From Mesostigma viride (lineage: Eukaryota > Streptophyta > Mesostigmatophyceae > Mesostigmatales > Mesostigmataceae), in NCBI GenBank assembly GCA_009746045.1, contig RPFO01000594.1:354501-418500 (forward strand): DNA of 64,000 bases. The letters run 5' to 3'. Of this stretch, positions 11,326 through 22,104 are shown one piece after another. Position 1 is the stretch's first letter. The number at the start of each line of letters is the position of its first letter. Position numbers and translations under genes: made by a program. Under the pieces are notes generated by a model. The model searched no databases, was not told the origin of the DNA, and saw only the letters and a list, made by a program, of their open reading frames with translations.

Positions 11326-11598
11326 ATGTCCATCCGCAAGTCAACGTTGTCAGCGAACAACGATATCTCTGGCTCCTCGCTGTCGGGCTGCTGTGGAAGC
11401 ATCTGCGATCATCGCACACTCGACTTAAGGCGTGTGAGTGTGAAAGAGGGGTACACTTGATACTAGGCTCTTATACCCAATTACCACGATGGTGCGTACA
11501 CATCGACGTGAATAACACAAGTGCCTTCGCGGCATCCTGGCTACACGTGATCAAGCCCGTTGTCATAGCGCCCCCACCACTACTACCTTCGCGGTAGC

Positions 11599-12900
11599 CT
11601 AGTGGAGGGCATGCTGGGCCTTATACTCGCGAAGCAGACGTTCACACCCTTCTAGCTCATTCTCGGTTCGCCACGAATCCTCGTAATCATGCTGAGCAAA
11701 ACGCCACCGTACGCGATACTGTCGCTGTCTACCTCTCCCACGCTTGATGTCCCGGTGGTCCACGATCTCGGCCACCTCGTCTTCCTGTTCTCCAGTCTCG
11801 GGGTTGTACTCGACAGGGGCCGGCGGGTTGAGCCGACCTTGGATGGAGTTCTGGTGGTATAACTTGAGCTGGTCTCGATGGAAGTTGGAGGAAGTGTTCC
11901 AGGAGCTCGGGATGTCCACCTTGAACATCACATCTCCAAGCTTCTCCAGAACCTTGTGTGGCCCCAGGAACATAGGACGGAGCTTTGTCTTGAGCTCACC
12001 CTCTACCTTCTCAGAGAAACGTCCTAGGCGGGGGCCTTCCACCAGTACCCAGTCGCCCACCTCGATGGCCGGCGTGCGCGCATCTAGGCGGCCAGCAGTC
12101 CTCGCCATATAGATAGCGCTCAGCGGCGGCCCGGTAGCCCTTGACCGCACTGTCATGGGCCTGGCTCATCTGGACCAGCAGCTTAATTCTCCACCCCTTC
12201 GAGGGTGTCTCGCCGGACCGACTTTTCAGCTAAGGCTGGGCTTGTGAGAAGGTCAGTCGGCGTGAGCGGATGCCTGCCCGTGTTGAGGAAGAATGGCGTG
12301 CATGAAGCCATGAGCTGCCTGGGGGGCGTTATTCAGGGAGAACTCCACCAAACCCAAGAACTCTTCCCAGTTGCTTCCCACCGCGTCGGTGTAGTGGCGC
12401 ATGGTCTCTTGCACTGTGCGGTTCAGCCTCTCCACCACGTGGGAGGACGAGCTGTGATATGCTGTCCCCAGCGACACCTTGGTGCCCAGGCATTCAAAGA
12501 ACTCCTGCCAGAAGCGGGCCGTGATGAACAGCTTGTCTCGACGGTCCGATATGAATTGCCGGCTGAGTCCGTGGTACCTGAACACGTGGTGAAGGTATAG
12601 CTTAGCGCAAGCCTCGGCCGTGAGCTCGGCCGGACATGGTGCCAGGTGACACATGCGCGTCAAACGGTCCAGGAAAACCAGAATCATGCTGTTGCCATTC
12701 TTGGTCTTCCGGAAGGGGCCAACAAAATCCATCATCAAGGAATCCCAAGGGCCCACTGGGTCTGGTAGGGTCTGGGGGACCGCCTGTGAGCCCGTATTGC
12801 GGGACTTCATGATCTGACATGATGGACACTCGCGCACGTACGTCTCAATGTACTCTCGCATGCCTGGCCAGTAGAAGTTCTTTCGGGCCCGTGGCAGCAA
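11599..12900 (-). pseudogene. Chromovirus integrase with C-terminal chromodomain
   Basis: On the minus strand, the zinc finger ends at ECPSCQIMK. The DDE core follows, with Asp in MMDFVGPF, Asp in FISDRRD and Glu in VVERLNRTVQE. Then come the GPHKVLEKLGD segment and a chromodomain (VAEIVDHRDIKRGRGRQ, YRVRWRFAQHDYEDSW, LLREYK) that ends at 11599. Chromodomains target chromoviruses to marked chromatin. The upstream histidines of the zinc finger (ELHDSLAGGHQG) are in the neighbouring frame at 12900-12960. At least two frameshifts break it, one at an inserted AATT (12185-12188) and one near 12120. This is a dead copy of a clearly identifiable gene. Confidence 0.88.
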
Positions 12901-13301
12901 GCGCGGTGGATCCCTTGGTGACCACCGGCGAGAGAGTCATGGAGCTCATGGAGCAGAGTCGCTCGACATATCTCCGGGACGTACAGGCGCCAGCAGTCTG
13001 GCCTCACCATGACATAGAGTCGCCCGTCCTGGAACTTGCACGGGAGCTTGCCCATCTGCTTGGGGTGCGACCTGATTGCCTTTAAGGCCGCGGGCTCCGT
13101 GACAGTGAACCGACTAATCAACGTCTCCAGGACAGAAGTGATCGTGTACGTATCCGCCTCCTCCTCAAGGGTTTGGTGCACGTACTCCGAAAAAATGGTA
13201 GGGGGCCCGATGCGCTGCAGGTGAAAAATTCCCTGAGCCGGTACCACGTGGCTGAGTGGCACTCGTGACCGGGACCCCTCCCTTTCCCCGGGGGCGCGCA
13301 C
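12900..13301 (-). pseudogene. Chromovirus pre-integrase linker and start of zinc finger
   Basis: The minus-strand frame reads through IGPPTIFSEYVHQTLEEE and CKFQDGRLYVMVRPDCWRLY into HELHDSLAGGHQG. This is the stretch that normally lies between RNase H and the integrase zinc finger (the H..H half). It directly follows the protease region, so the RT and RNase H that should precede it are missing. Confidence 0.7.
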
Positions 13302-13459
13302 GTCCTCGCGCGCGGCCTCCCAGTCGGGAGACAGGTCGTCCTGGGTCGTGCGACCGGTGTGGAACAGATAGCGACTGTGCGGCGACCCTGGGTGACTTCT
13401 CGCTCGTGCGTGATGTTATGCACGTCGGGGCCCTGCATTTGGTATTCGCTGACAGGACT

Positions 13460-14146
13460 CCACAAGGAACCGTCAGGGAACCACACCACGCGACGCCGAA
13501 TGCTAATGTCCACATCCTGCGCGTCCAGCCAGTCGATGCCGATGATGATGTCTGCAGCTCCGAGCGGTGCGACCGTGGCTGGGAGCTCCACAGGGATGCC
13601 TTGAATCACAGCCTTGATCTCAACCCGACCACCAGGCGAGGGGCTCTTGCGACCATCTGAATAGGTCACATTCACCACTGTCGCATGTGGCCGGATGTCG
13701 TATCCTGCGCGACGCGCCAATGCCTCGTTGACGAACGACGTAGACGCACCCGTGTCCACCATGAACTGCACGTCCATGACGGTCTTGTCCTTGAGGTAGG
13801 GGTCTAATGCTGATCCCGGTACAGCCAGACCTCCCCTAAACAGGAGCAAGTTGCGGGTACCAGCCGGAGTTGCGCGCGTAGGCTGGTCGGAGCTCGCTGC
13901 GCTACCCGTGGCCGGCTGCGTGCTTGGGGCAGAGTTCTCGCCCAAGGATGCATCCGCACTTGTATTCGCTACAAGCGGGGTGCGACTATCTACTGGAACG
14001 ACTGATTCTGCGCCCGCGCTGGTATTCGCTACCAACAGGGTGTCCTTATCTAAGCTGTCTATCTGCCCGACGTTATTGACTTGCGCTACCCTATCTACCT
14101 GTCCTACATCTACCTCTATCCGTGTACGGGCAGGGACACTACGCAC
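13460..14146 (-). CDS. Chromovirus aspartic protease region
   Basis: On the minus strand the frame contains FMVDTGASTSFVNEALARR, the active-site DTG of a retroviral-type aspartic protease, and about 75 residues later IIIGIDWLDAQDVDIS, the conserved ILG-like flap end. The N-terminal 100 residues are linker (repeated LVANTSA). It cuts the polyprotein. The same frame continues to 13118 without RT motifs. The protease itself looks intact. Confidence 0.85.
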
Positions 14147-14300
14147 GAGGAACGGAGGGCCGGGAGACCGCCTCGTTCGACTGCCCGGTCCACTCTTCCC
14201 CCTCTACCTCATCGACCTCCTCGTCGCCATGCCCATAGCCGGCGACCGTCTTGCCATCCATAACCCCCGAGGCGCCATTACCCGAGTCCTGTTGCTGTGA

Positions 14301-16299
14301 GAATCGGATTTCTTTGAAAAGAGTTTCTCGAAGTGAGGCGGGGAATAAGGCCGCTCACGGGAGCCGCCTGGATGGTCGGCTGAACCGGGCGGGTTTGGCA
14401 GATGTAACCGGATTTGGCTAATGGCTGGCGACCTGGAATTGTTAGTAGGGGCAGTGGCCCTATTGTGCTACAATCTCGAAACAATCTTATGCTTAAAGTT
14501 TGACAGGGCCGGGTTTGTTGAACCGGTTTGTTGAATGATAATTAGAACCTTTCGGAAAGGGTATTTGATTGGTTGTTGTTTTTGTGGTACGGTAGGTGTC
14601 GCTACATTCTCAGGTTGGCGTGTTAAGTTAAGCTCGGTTGCTGATGTCAGCCCCGTGCTAGGGCAGTTTGACTACTTTGGCGGCGTAGTGACATTGTTGT
14701 GGTCTTTTTTCTTGTAAACGTTGGCTGAGCGCCGACGGCTGAGGCTATGGCGGTACAAGAAGTGCCTCACCAGCCTTGCGCTCAGCATGGGTGCGGGGCT
14801 AAAATTTGTTAACCAAATTTCCGGCATCCATGATCCCTGGCTGCTTAAGGCGGTTGGGATTCATGGCTGCCACTGGCCCGGAATTAATGTCCGGGTGATC
14901 GGGGTTTAAATGCGAAGCGGGGGCTGATGCATTATTTAATGGCTGGTTTGTTTGAAAGAAACGGCCAGCTGGCCGGGTTGGGCAAGGGCTAGCTTGCTTG
15001 ATGGTTCCGTACCTGGGGATGCTTGCGCCTCGGGTTGGGCTGTCGGCAGGCTGGCCTGCCTTTGAGTTGTCTCGTACCTGGAAATGCTTGCATTCCGGGT
15101 TGGGCTTGGCTTGAGGGCCGCCGCGGCTCGGGGGGGTAAAAAATTTAAGTCACCGTTGTGGGACACGGAGCCTCGGCGCAGGAGGCAAGGGCTGAAAGCC
15201 AACTTGATTTCGTAATCAGTGGTATTTCCACTTTTTTGTACGGAAGGAGTGTTTATGTGTTCGGCACTAGGTTGGTTGCTCTTCAAAAAAGTTGTAAACT
15301 GGGCGTCGGCTGGAATCAGCGGCGCCAGTCAGCAGCTTTTGCTTTGACTTTGTGTTCCGCGACAGCACCCCTTAGCGGACCAGAGAAGAGGTCGGCAACG
15401 AGGTCAGCGGGGGCCCCCGAGTGGGGTCAAAAATGCGAGCTGTGTCGATTGACAGTGCATGAATTTTTGTGCATTCACAGTCGCTGGGAATTAAATCTGT
15501 TTTCTGGCAACGGAGAGCGCCCATCGCGACAGGACAGCTTTTGACGGGAAAGGAAATGGTGCTTCTTTAGCGGACCGGAGGGCCAGGAAGGGGAGGTTGG
15601 GTAATCGCGAGCCATGCCTAAGGAGTTCTTAATAGCGGTTCTGTAACCGCTACCTGTCTGTATGCATCTACTTATTGTTTTAACAAAGATGCTGGTGACT
15701 ATGGTGAGCAAACGGGTGTATGAATCGGATTTCTTTGAAAAGAGTTTCTCGAAGTGAGGCGGGGAATAAGGCCGCTCACGGGAGCCGCCTGGATGGTCGG
15801 CTGAACCGGGCGGGTTTGGCAGATGTAACCGGATTTGGCTAATGGCTGGCGACCTGGAATTGTTAGTAGGGGCAGTGGCCCTATTGTGCTACAATCTCGA
15901 AACAATCTTATGCTTAAAGTTTGACAGGGCCGGGTTTGTTGAACCGGTTTGTTGAATGATAATTAGAACCTTTCGGAAAGGGTATTTGATTGGTTGTTGT
16001 TTTTGTGGTACGGTAGGTGTCGCTACATTCTCAGGTTGGCGTGTTAAGTTAAGCTCGGTTGCTGATGTCAGCCCCGTGCTAGGGCAGTTTGACTACTTTG
16101 GCGGCGTAGTGACATTGTTGTGGTCTTTTTTCTTGTCCCACCCACCCACCCTCTTTGGTGGCCTGGTCTGCGCGGGTAATCGCGAGCCATGCCTAAGGAG
16201 TTCTTAATAGCGGTTCTGTAACCGCTACCTGTCTGTATGCATCTACTTATTGTTTTAACAAAGATGCTGGTGACTATGGTGAGCAAACGGGTGTATGAA
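14301..16299. repeat. Inserted tandem duplication between gag and protease
   Basis: The block 14301-14716 recurs almost exactly at 15722-16137, and 15598-15721 recurs at 16174-16299. The unit is therefore 14301-15721 (1421 bases). The second copy (15722-16299) lacks about 845 internal bases, which are replaced by a 36-base run (CCCACCCACCCTC). It interrupts the chromovirus between its gag tail (KLNEL) and the linker before PR. I could not find terminal inverted repeats, LTR-type ends or a clear target duplication, so its class is unknown. Confidence 0.8.
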
Positions 16300-18288
16300 C
16301 AACTCATTCAACTTGCGGTTCACCCGCTGGAACGAAGGACCCGTAGCGCGGGGCGTCTGGTGCTGCGTGGGACGCTGCCGGGCGTCCTGCAGCTTCGCTG
16401 CGCGCTCGCCCGCGTTGCGAGGCCGGTCTGGGCGCCGTGCTTGTTCCGGGCGCTTACGGAAGGCAGGCCCGGAGAAACGGGGTGACGTCTGCTCGTTGCC
16501 ACGATCGCGATCCCGTGGTGGTCGCGTGCAGTCCTTCTTGAGATGACCGACCTCGCCGCACCGGAAGCATCGCGCCTTGGACGCATCGATTGCATTGACC
16601 TGGGGCGCTTCATAGTCGCCGTCCTCCTGCTCGTGGTCGATAATGTCCTCAGAGGACCCATCTTGGTCCACCGTAGTGAAGTGGACGCGACGCGGTGCAG
16701 CACCAGCATGCCGATAGGTGACCGCTGCGCGGCGGCGTGCGAGCACATCTGACACCTTTAGAAGGTACTGCTGGATCTCGATCACATCCCACTGCTCCCA
16801 CGGTATCTCAGCAAAGCGCTTTAGCACCTCATCTAGGAGTTCCGGACTCAGCGCCTCAATGAACCGCGCCCTATATTTGGTCCAGGTCAAGTCCTCAAGG
16901 CGAGCCGAGAATGCTTCAAACTCTGTCAGAAACTCGCGGAACGGCGTGGTGCCTTGGCGTAGCTTGGAAAAAGCCAGACGCTCGTGGAGCTTCCAGTCAG
17001 GGGGCACCAGCTTGCGCTCAATGCGCTCTAGTAGCTCCTCCACTGCATGTGCGAGGGTACAACAAGCGCGACGCGACACTCTCACAGTTGAGTATGCCGA
17101 CCACTGAGGGATCCATGCAGTTGGTGACGACGTAGGAGATAAGAATTAACCTCGGTAGCTAGCTCCCACCCATTGTGGTTGCACCACGCCCAGTAGATCT
17201 GTACCCACATACGCGTCCATTCGTCGATCTCGCGAGGGTTCATAGTTGCGCGCAGCTTGCATGGGCACTGGTTTAAAATCAGGCATGGGCGGCACCTTAA
17301 ACGCGTCGGCCCGAGGTCCGCCCACTGCGCGATATGGCGGAACGTTAAAGATCGACAACGAGTCATCTGCCGATGCAGGCGCTGACCTAGTCGCGCTGCG
17401 TTGTAGCCAGACAGACGAGGGATGCGCGTAGCCAGGATCACTGGGTGCCATGCGACTCAAGCTGAGGTTATTGCCATGCGACACGCTCGGCCGCGCAGGT
17501 CCGGCTGCTGGGACATTGCGCGCCGGATGGGATGACGCCGGCCCACCCTCATCGTATATACCGGCGGTGGGACCCTAGCCTCGACCTGCATGGTCCACAA
17601 CGATGTCGCATTGGACTGCAGGTCACTGCCAAAAGAAACCCGTCGACCGCTCGCCCACGGATGTTGTAATCGTTGGGCACGCTGCGCGTGATAATAGGTC
17701 GCGTTCTGACTAAGCGGACCAAACATCTGCGACCCGGTCGGCTGGCTTGGTGTGCTGCTGCTGCTGCTGCAACGGCGGAAGCTGCTGCGGCTGCTGCCAC
17801 TGTTGCTGCTGCGGCGGCGGTGGCTGCTGCTGCTGTACTGTCTGCTGCTGCCACTGCTGCGGCAACGGCTGTTGCTGTTCCGAATGCTGCTGTGGGGACT
17901 GCACGGGGTGCTGCTGCAGCTGCACTGCATGGCGGGTGTTGCGGCGGCTGCACTGCCCGGTGCTGGGCTGCACTCGTGGGATTCGATCTGGGCCGGGCCT
18001 CATCACCTGCCCGTTCCATAAGCTGGTTATACTCAGCCTGCATTCGCTGCGGCTGGTATTCCTCCCTATTATCCATCCTATCCGCTCCTCGTGGCCTTCG
18101 CGGCTCACGGGAGGTACTAGCCAGCTCACCTGGGTGACCTACAGGACTGCCTTGCTGGTAGGACGAGCCCTGTTGTGATACCTCCTGTACCTGGTACTCT
18201 GGGCTGCCCTGCCTATATCCAAGTCTACACCGCCATCCTCGGAATGACTCCTAGCCGTGCCGCGTACCTTCTTTTTACCCCGCGGCAT
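16300..18288 (-). pseudogene. Chromovirus gag (several frameshifts)
   Basis: On the minus strand it starts near 18288 (MPRGKKKVRGTARSHSEDGG) and passes through MDNREEYQPQRMQAEYNQL (18076). A Gln-rich tract follows (17750-17930, CAG/CTG repeats), then a capsid-like region and the nucleocapsid knuckle CFRCGEVGHLKKDC, with a basic RPPRDRDRG tail. Gag packages the RNA and forms particles. Frame changes occur near 17960, 17430, 17144 (an inserted AATT) and 17090, so this copy cannot make full-length Gag unless some are sequence errors. Confidence 0.82.
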
Positions 18289-18536
18289 GTTTACCAGTAC
18301 CACATCCACAAGAGAAGGAAGGAAGGAGAGAGGAAGAAGGAGGAAAATGCCATGCACATGCCCACAAGCAATCAACCAAGCGGCTGCCCTACGTTATTCT
18401 GCTAATGTAGCTATAATATAGTAAGCTTTAATTAGTACTCTACTCCTTTAGAAACTAGGTGGCTGCCTAGGTTGGGTGCTGACAGTGAGTTGGCTGAACG
18501 TGACTGTGACAGCCTGTGTGTCCCCCGTCCTGCTCT

Positions 18537-18887
18537 CTACTGTTGCACTATAATTGGGTGCACGGCTACGGCCCCTAGGCATTGGGCGAGTCCTAATCCG
18601 TCCTGAGGTGGTGCCTCTACGTGCAAGCCTACTGGACGTGTCATGTATTCCTGGATAAACCTATCTGCTTCCCATGCTGTCTTGAATCCCTTAAAGATAG
18701 CCCTATGCCTATCCACTATATAGTTCTTGCAGTCTACCCAGCTATAGAAAATACCTACTTTCCCTGTGGCAGCCTCCATCATGTGCCACAGCATATAGTT
18801 AAGTTGCCTAGATACATCACTATCCCAACCCCCAAGTGCTCCCTTATTATATCTAATATTATTTCTATTATTACTATTAGCCGTCAC
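18537..18887 (-). CDS. Leader ORF with RNase-H1-like hybrid-binding (Cauli_VI-type) domain
   Basis: A 116-residue minus-strand ORF lies between the 5' LTR and gag. Residues 43-82 read KVGIFYSWVDCKNYIVDRHR, then AIFKGFKTAWEADRFIQEYM. This matches the pattern of the small RNA/DNA-hybrid-binding domain at the N-terminus of eukaryotic RNase H1 and in caulimovirus P6 (GIY-x-SW, then a KxFKT..EA..FI ending). The expected start of the domain (YAVAH) is present one frame away just upstream, so a one-base frameshift splits it near 18785. It may be an accessory ORF of the element or captured sequence. No RNase H catalytic domain follows. Confidence 0.7.
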   Translation of the reverse strand: MTANSNNRNNIRYNKGALGGWDSDVSRQLNYMLWHMMEAATGKVGIFYSWVDCKNYIVDRHRAIFKGFKTAWEADRFIQEYMTRPVGLHVEAPPQDGLGLAQCLGAVAVHPIIVQQ

Positions 18888-18889
18888 AC

Positions 18890-19593
18890 ATTTTGTCTAT
18901 TGCCAGCAGACAGAAATAGAAAAGAGAAAGGAACCTTCTTTTTACCTCTAGTGTGTGACCTGTCACAGGGGGGGGGGGATGCCAACTGGCTCTAATCTAA
19001 TCACTATCACAGAAATCAGGAGCTTCGCGCCCCTAATTCCATACAAGAGGGTAGCCTCCGTGATAACTGCCCGCCTTTTCGCAAGGACGAAGCCACGGAA
19101 ACCACCCTACCAGCGCCCACAGCTTTCGCAGCCAGGACGCTAGTCACAATACGTCACAGGAAACGACAATTTACAAACAAAACAACAAGGATGGGCGCAC
19201 ATCACCTCACCTCCTACGCGTGCAGGTAAGAGAGACGGAGCAAGGCGGTTGGCTGCAAGCGACTACCACATACTGCATGACAATACGTACCTTGACGTTG
19301 CTCAGCCGACGTTCCTCCCTATAGCTTGGCGCCGATTCCTTGTAGTGGTGCAGAGCCGAGCTCCCCGTCGGTGCCCAGTCGACAGGAGATGCTTCTAAGC
19401 CCTACACTATGACCGCCCTTTCAGCTAGACGATGCCGCCGTTCACCACAGCCAGTTTCCGGGCTGGCGGGTCGAACTCGGCTTTCTATCTCGCTAAATAT
19501 TGGGCCAGCCCTGCGCAGGCCCTGCACGCTATTAAGAATGCACCTAGCGGCTTAAACACAAGGGCTCTTCGCGAGCACCTGTGGAAAACCTCT
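18890..19593 (-). other. Chromovirus 5' leader, no gene seen
   Basis: Untranslated leader between the 5' LTR primer site and the hybrid-binding ORF. It contains a G9-type run at about 18967-18976. No convincing ORF or RNA gene. Confidence 0.5.
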
Positions 19594-19611
19594 AGAACTA
19601 CCTCCGATCCA
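19594..19611 (-). promoter_or_regulatory. Putative tRNA primer-binding site
   Basis: On the minus strand the LTR end GTAACA is followed by one base and then TGGATCGGAGGTAGTTC. TGG next to the LTR pairs with the CCA end of a tRNA. It is not the common initiator-Met site, and I cannot name the tRNA. Confidence 0.6.
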
Positions 19612-19612
19612 G

Positions 19613-20283
19613 TGTTACATCCCGATCCGGATGGTGCGAAAGATCTAATCTAGTATAAGGTGCAGTTTAATAAGCCGGCATAGCCGTGCATCCGCGTACC
19701 GCGATAGCAAGCACAGATCGCAGTAAATTGACTAACTGAGCAGCGGCTTATCCTCAGCTAGGCCTTATAGCATGATTAATTAATCTAGCTATATAACACG
19801 GCATGTCATGAGGCAAATGACATCCGGATTAGTGCCCCTTGGTCTGCATGAGAGAGTCGTCAACACTCGTTTCATTAATCATCAAACCAAAGAGAGAGAG
19901 TCCATCGTCCACAGACCAATTTCACCTAGCTGCGCTACCAAGCTGGCAAGTTGGTGTGCAGGCGCGCCGACATGCGCGCCGATCTTCCAGATACTGCCGT
20001 CAAGCCCCAATAGGTTCTGTATGACGTCTAGGGCCGGCCCGGCCCCTAGAAGATCTCGTACTTCTGGCTAGGCCCAAAATAACTGGTCCGAAACACACAA
20101 AGTACCAAATGAACACACAAAGTCCCGAACTTAGGACAAATTCCCAAATAAGTCCCGAATTGAGTCCTATAGTCTGGCGGACTATGAAAGCAAGCTATCG
20201 AAAGTCCCAAACGAATAACAAATGACTTTCGACTTATTTATTGAAGGCATTGTTACGCCCATACAAAGGTCTGGGCCGTAACA
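19613..20283 (-). repeat. Chromovirus 5' LTR
   Basis: 671 bases with TGTTAC..GTAACA ends, paired with 4144-4811. It carries a CATG at 19847-19850 that the partner lacks. Flanked outside by CCTTG (20284-20288). Confidence 0.93.
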
Positions 20284-20690
20284 CCTTGTCCGCCACATGA
20301 TTGGTAGACTCCCAGTATAGGTGCATTCCTGTTTCAGGATCACCCAGTCCAAATCAGTGTGCACAGCATAACGGGTTATCAAGGAAACTGAGGAGAGATT
20401 GACTGTCAGTGTGCAATTAGTGAGCCACCACCCCAGCCTGACTGCCGGCTTGCTTCTGTAACCAGACCAGGACATGATTGCGATACCTGGCATGTAGCAC
20501 AGCTGACACAACTGCCCTACACTCAGCAGCATTGCTACTAACAGCTTTACGCCCATGTAGCCTGCTATACCATATGAGATGAGGGACATGGGTTTGTGAT
20601 TTGTCAGCGTTGCCGGAGTTATTCTGGCGGAGACTGAATAACAGTGCCGAGCGCCGGTTGTGGCGCGACGCACACACGTGGACGCAAGTT
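20284..20690 (-). pseudogene. Copia RNase H, right of the chromovirus insertion
   Basis: On the minus strand the fragments RRSALLFSLRQNN, LIWYSRLHGRKAVSSNAAEC and TDLDWVILKQE match the order of RNase H motifs in the intact copia at 52.2-52.6 kb (AGLFVLQQ, LVAWYSRLQRRVAVSS, RDLDYLLLKE). Integrase and RT of this element are not found upstream, so the copia was truncated before or after the chromovirus landed. Frameshifted and non-functional. Confidence 0.82.
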
Positions 20691-20699
20691 ACGTAGCTA

Positions 20700-20960
20700 G
20701 CAACTAGTCTGATGGACGTTGTGTGTAGTAACGTTGCTATTGGCCTCTAGAAGCCTCTAGAGCCTGGACACATGGCGGACAAATGTTGCGTATAGTACAG
20801 TTGTCCTAGGGAACTCGTGTGAGTGATGTGTCACGACCTATAATGTGTGCCCATTATATTGGAGTGAATTATGACAAGGAACGCCCGATCCATGGCTTCA
20901 TTCACATATCACAGCCTCACACTGAGTTCCACCAACGCCTCTCAGATCATCTTTATCTAA
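20700..20960. other. No gene recognised; junction between old copia and LINE
   Basis: About 260 bases with no coding signal. It may contain remnants of the copia 5' part or LTR, but no second copy is available for comparison. Confidence 0.4.
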
Positions 20961-21479
20961 CTCCATGACATGCAGTGTTACGACCACGACGGGAACCCAT
21001 CTGAGACTCACCCAGCCAGGTGTGGGTCCAGCGCGGCGCGGAGCCTGTGCAGCATCATGCGCAATGATGAAGACCTTCAGCGCGGCGCTCTGGAGGCAGG
21101 CACCCCGATATGTAGTTACCGGGGTCAGCAGCAGAGCCGTTCTTGTACAGCATGACTCGGATGGCCGTCTGGCACTCAGCAGGCGGCCGGAGGCTCATGA
21201 GATCGAGAGCAGGACACGGTTGCAGAACGCCAGCAGAAGATCCCTCACCGCCGGGTCAGGGCTGGTCTTCAGCAGCTCAGCAGAAAGGTGGTCGGCACCG
21301 ACCGCCGCGTCGTACCGCAGGCGAGCAAGGGCGCCGTCCAATTCCTTCAAAGTGAAGGGGTGGACGACGCCGTTGGTGGCATTGAAGGCAGCCCTCCTGC
21401 AAGGCGGGAACTTGATAGTCCGCGGCCGAGGAGGGGGGCGCAGGCAGCGGGGGTGGTCCGGCAACACCGAGACGGGCGG

Positions 21480-21515
21480 CCGTCTCGGGGTGAAGCGGCG
21501 GGGGGGGGGGGGGGC
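21480..21515. repeat. Long G homopolymer
   Basis: A run GGGGGGGGGGGG near 21502-21514 lies within the LINE RT linker. It is a likely replication-slippage or sequencing-error site and may explain a frame break. Confidence 0.7.
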
Positions 21516-21965
21516 GCGAGCCCCACCTGTCAAGGAAACATTGTGGGCCAACCAGAGGTCAAGGCTGACCGGCGCCGTGCCGCGTCCCCCGTGTGCTCCA
21601 CCGGGGTGCGCTGCCGCCGGCCGCCGAGCCGGTCGAGGTGGTAGCACATGTACTTGCCCTGTTGCGAGCTTGGCAGGCCTTGGCATATCTGCGATGCACT
21701 GCATGGGCCGCCTCTGCGTCCTGAGCGTGTGCGTAGGCCTCCACAAGGGCGGCCTTGAGCACCGGTTTCTGCAGCGGGTCCCGGTTACGCTTGAGGCGGT
21801 GCCGGGCAGCCAAGACCTTGGGGTCCTGGCGGTAGAGCGGGCCGGGCCGGGCGTCGGCGGGGCATGACCGGCAGGTGCCGCGCGGCCGGGCCGCCAGCAA
21901 CGGGGCGCGGGCCGCAAAGCCAGCAAAAATGGCGGCGTTGGAAGCACCCTGCATGGGCCAGAGTG

Positions 21966-22104
21966 AGGTTAATAATTTAATATCAATTGTGCGGAAACCT
22001 TTTGCCACTCGGCTTCTAATAAGGTTCCGCACAATATTATACAGCGATAGCCACTCGCTGGTGCATGGCAAGAGTGGCAAAAGGTCTCCGCACAATATTA
22101 ACCT
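21966..22104. mobile_element. MITE nested in the LINE
   Basis: About 139 bases with imperfect terminal inverted repeats: AGGTTAAT..GTGCGGAAACCTTTTGCCACTC at the left, and GAGTGGCAAAAGGTCTCCGC..ATTAACCT at the right. CCGCACAATATTA also recurs in the middle. The element separates the EN and RT parts of the LINE, so it inserted into it. Superfamily not determined. Confidence 0.75.

Larger units (their letters stand above)
4144..20283 (-). mobile_element. Ty3/gypsy chromovirus, 16.1 kb, defective
   Basis: This minus-strand LTR retrotransposon is bounded by direct LTRs (4144-4811 and 19613-20283) and a 5-bp target duplication CCTTG at 4139-4143 and 20284-20288. In element order it has the 5' LTR, a leader ORF with a hybrid-binding domain, gag with a CCHC knuckle, a 2-kb inserted duplication (14301-16299), an aspartic protease, integrase, chromodomain, a third ORF and the 3' LTR. 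A purine tract abuts the 3' LTR and a CCA-compatible primer site follows the 5' LTR. No RT or RNase H motifs occur between PR and INT, so it could only move in trans. The LTRs differ at roughly six substitutions and a few small indels, suggesting a fairly recent insertion. The target was an older copia. Confidence 0.9.

Noticed and set aside
14301..16299. Solo LTR pair or small LTR element
   Set aside because: The repeats are not TG..CA-like, there is no PBS/PPT or 5-bp duplication, and the duplicated blocks fit a tandem duplication with deletion better.
17673..18178. Ala-, Cys- or Leu-rich ORFs on the plus strand
   Set aside because: Shadows of the CAG/CTG Gln-rich tract of gag on the minus strand.
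20700..20960. LTR of the old copia
   Set aside because: No second copy to compare; ends cannot be defined.
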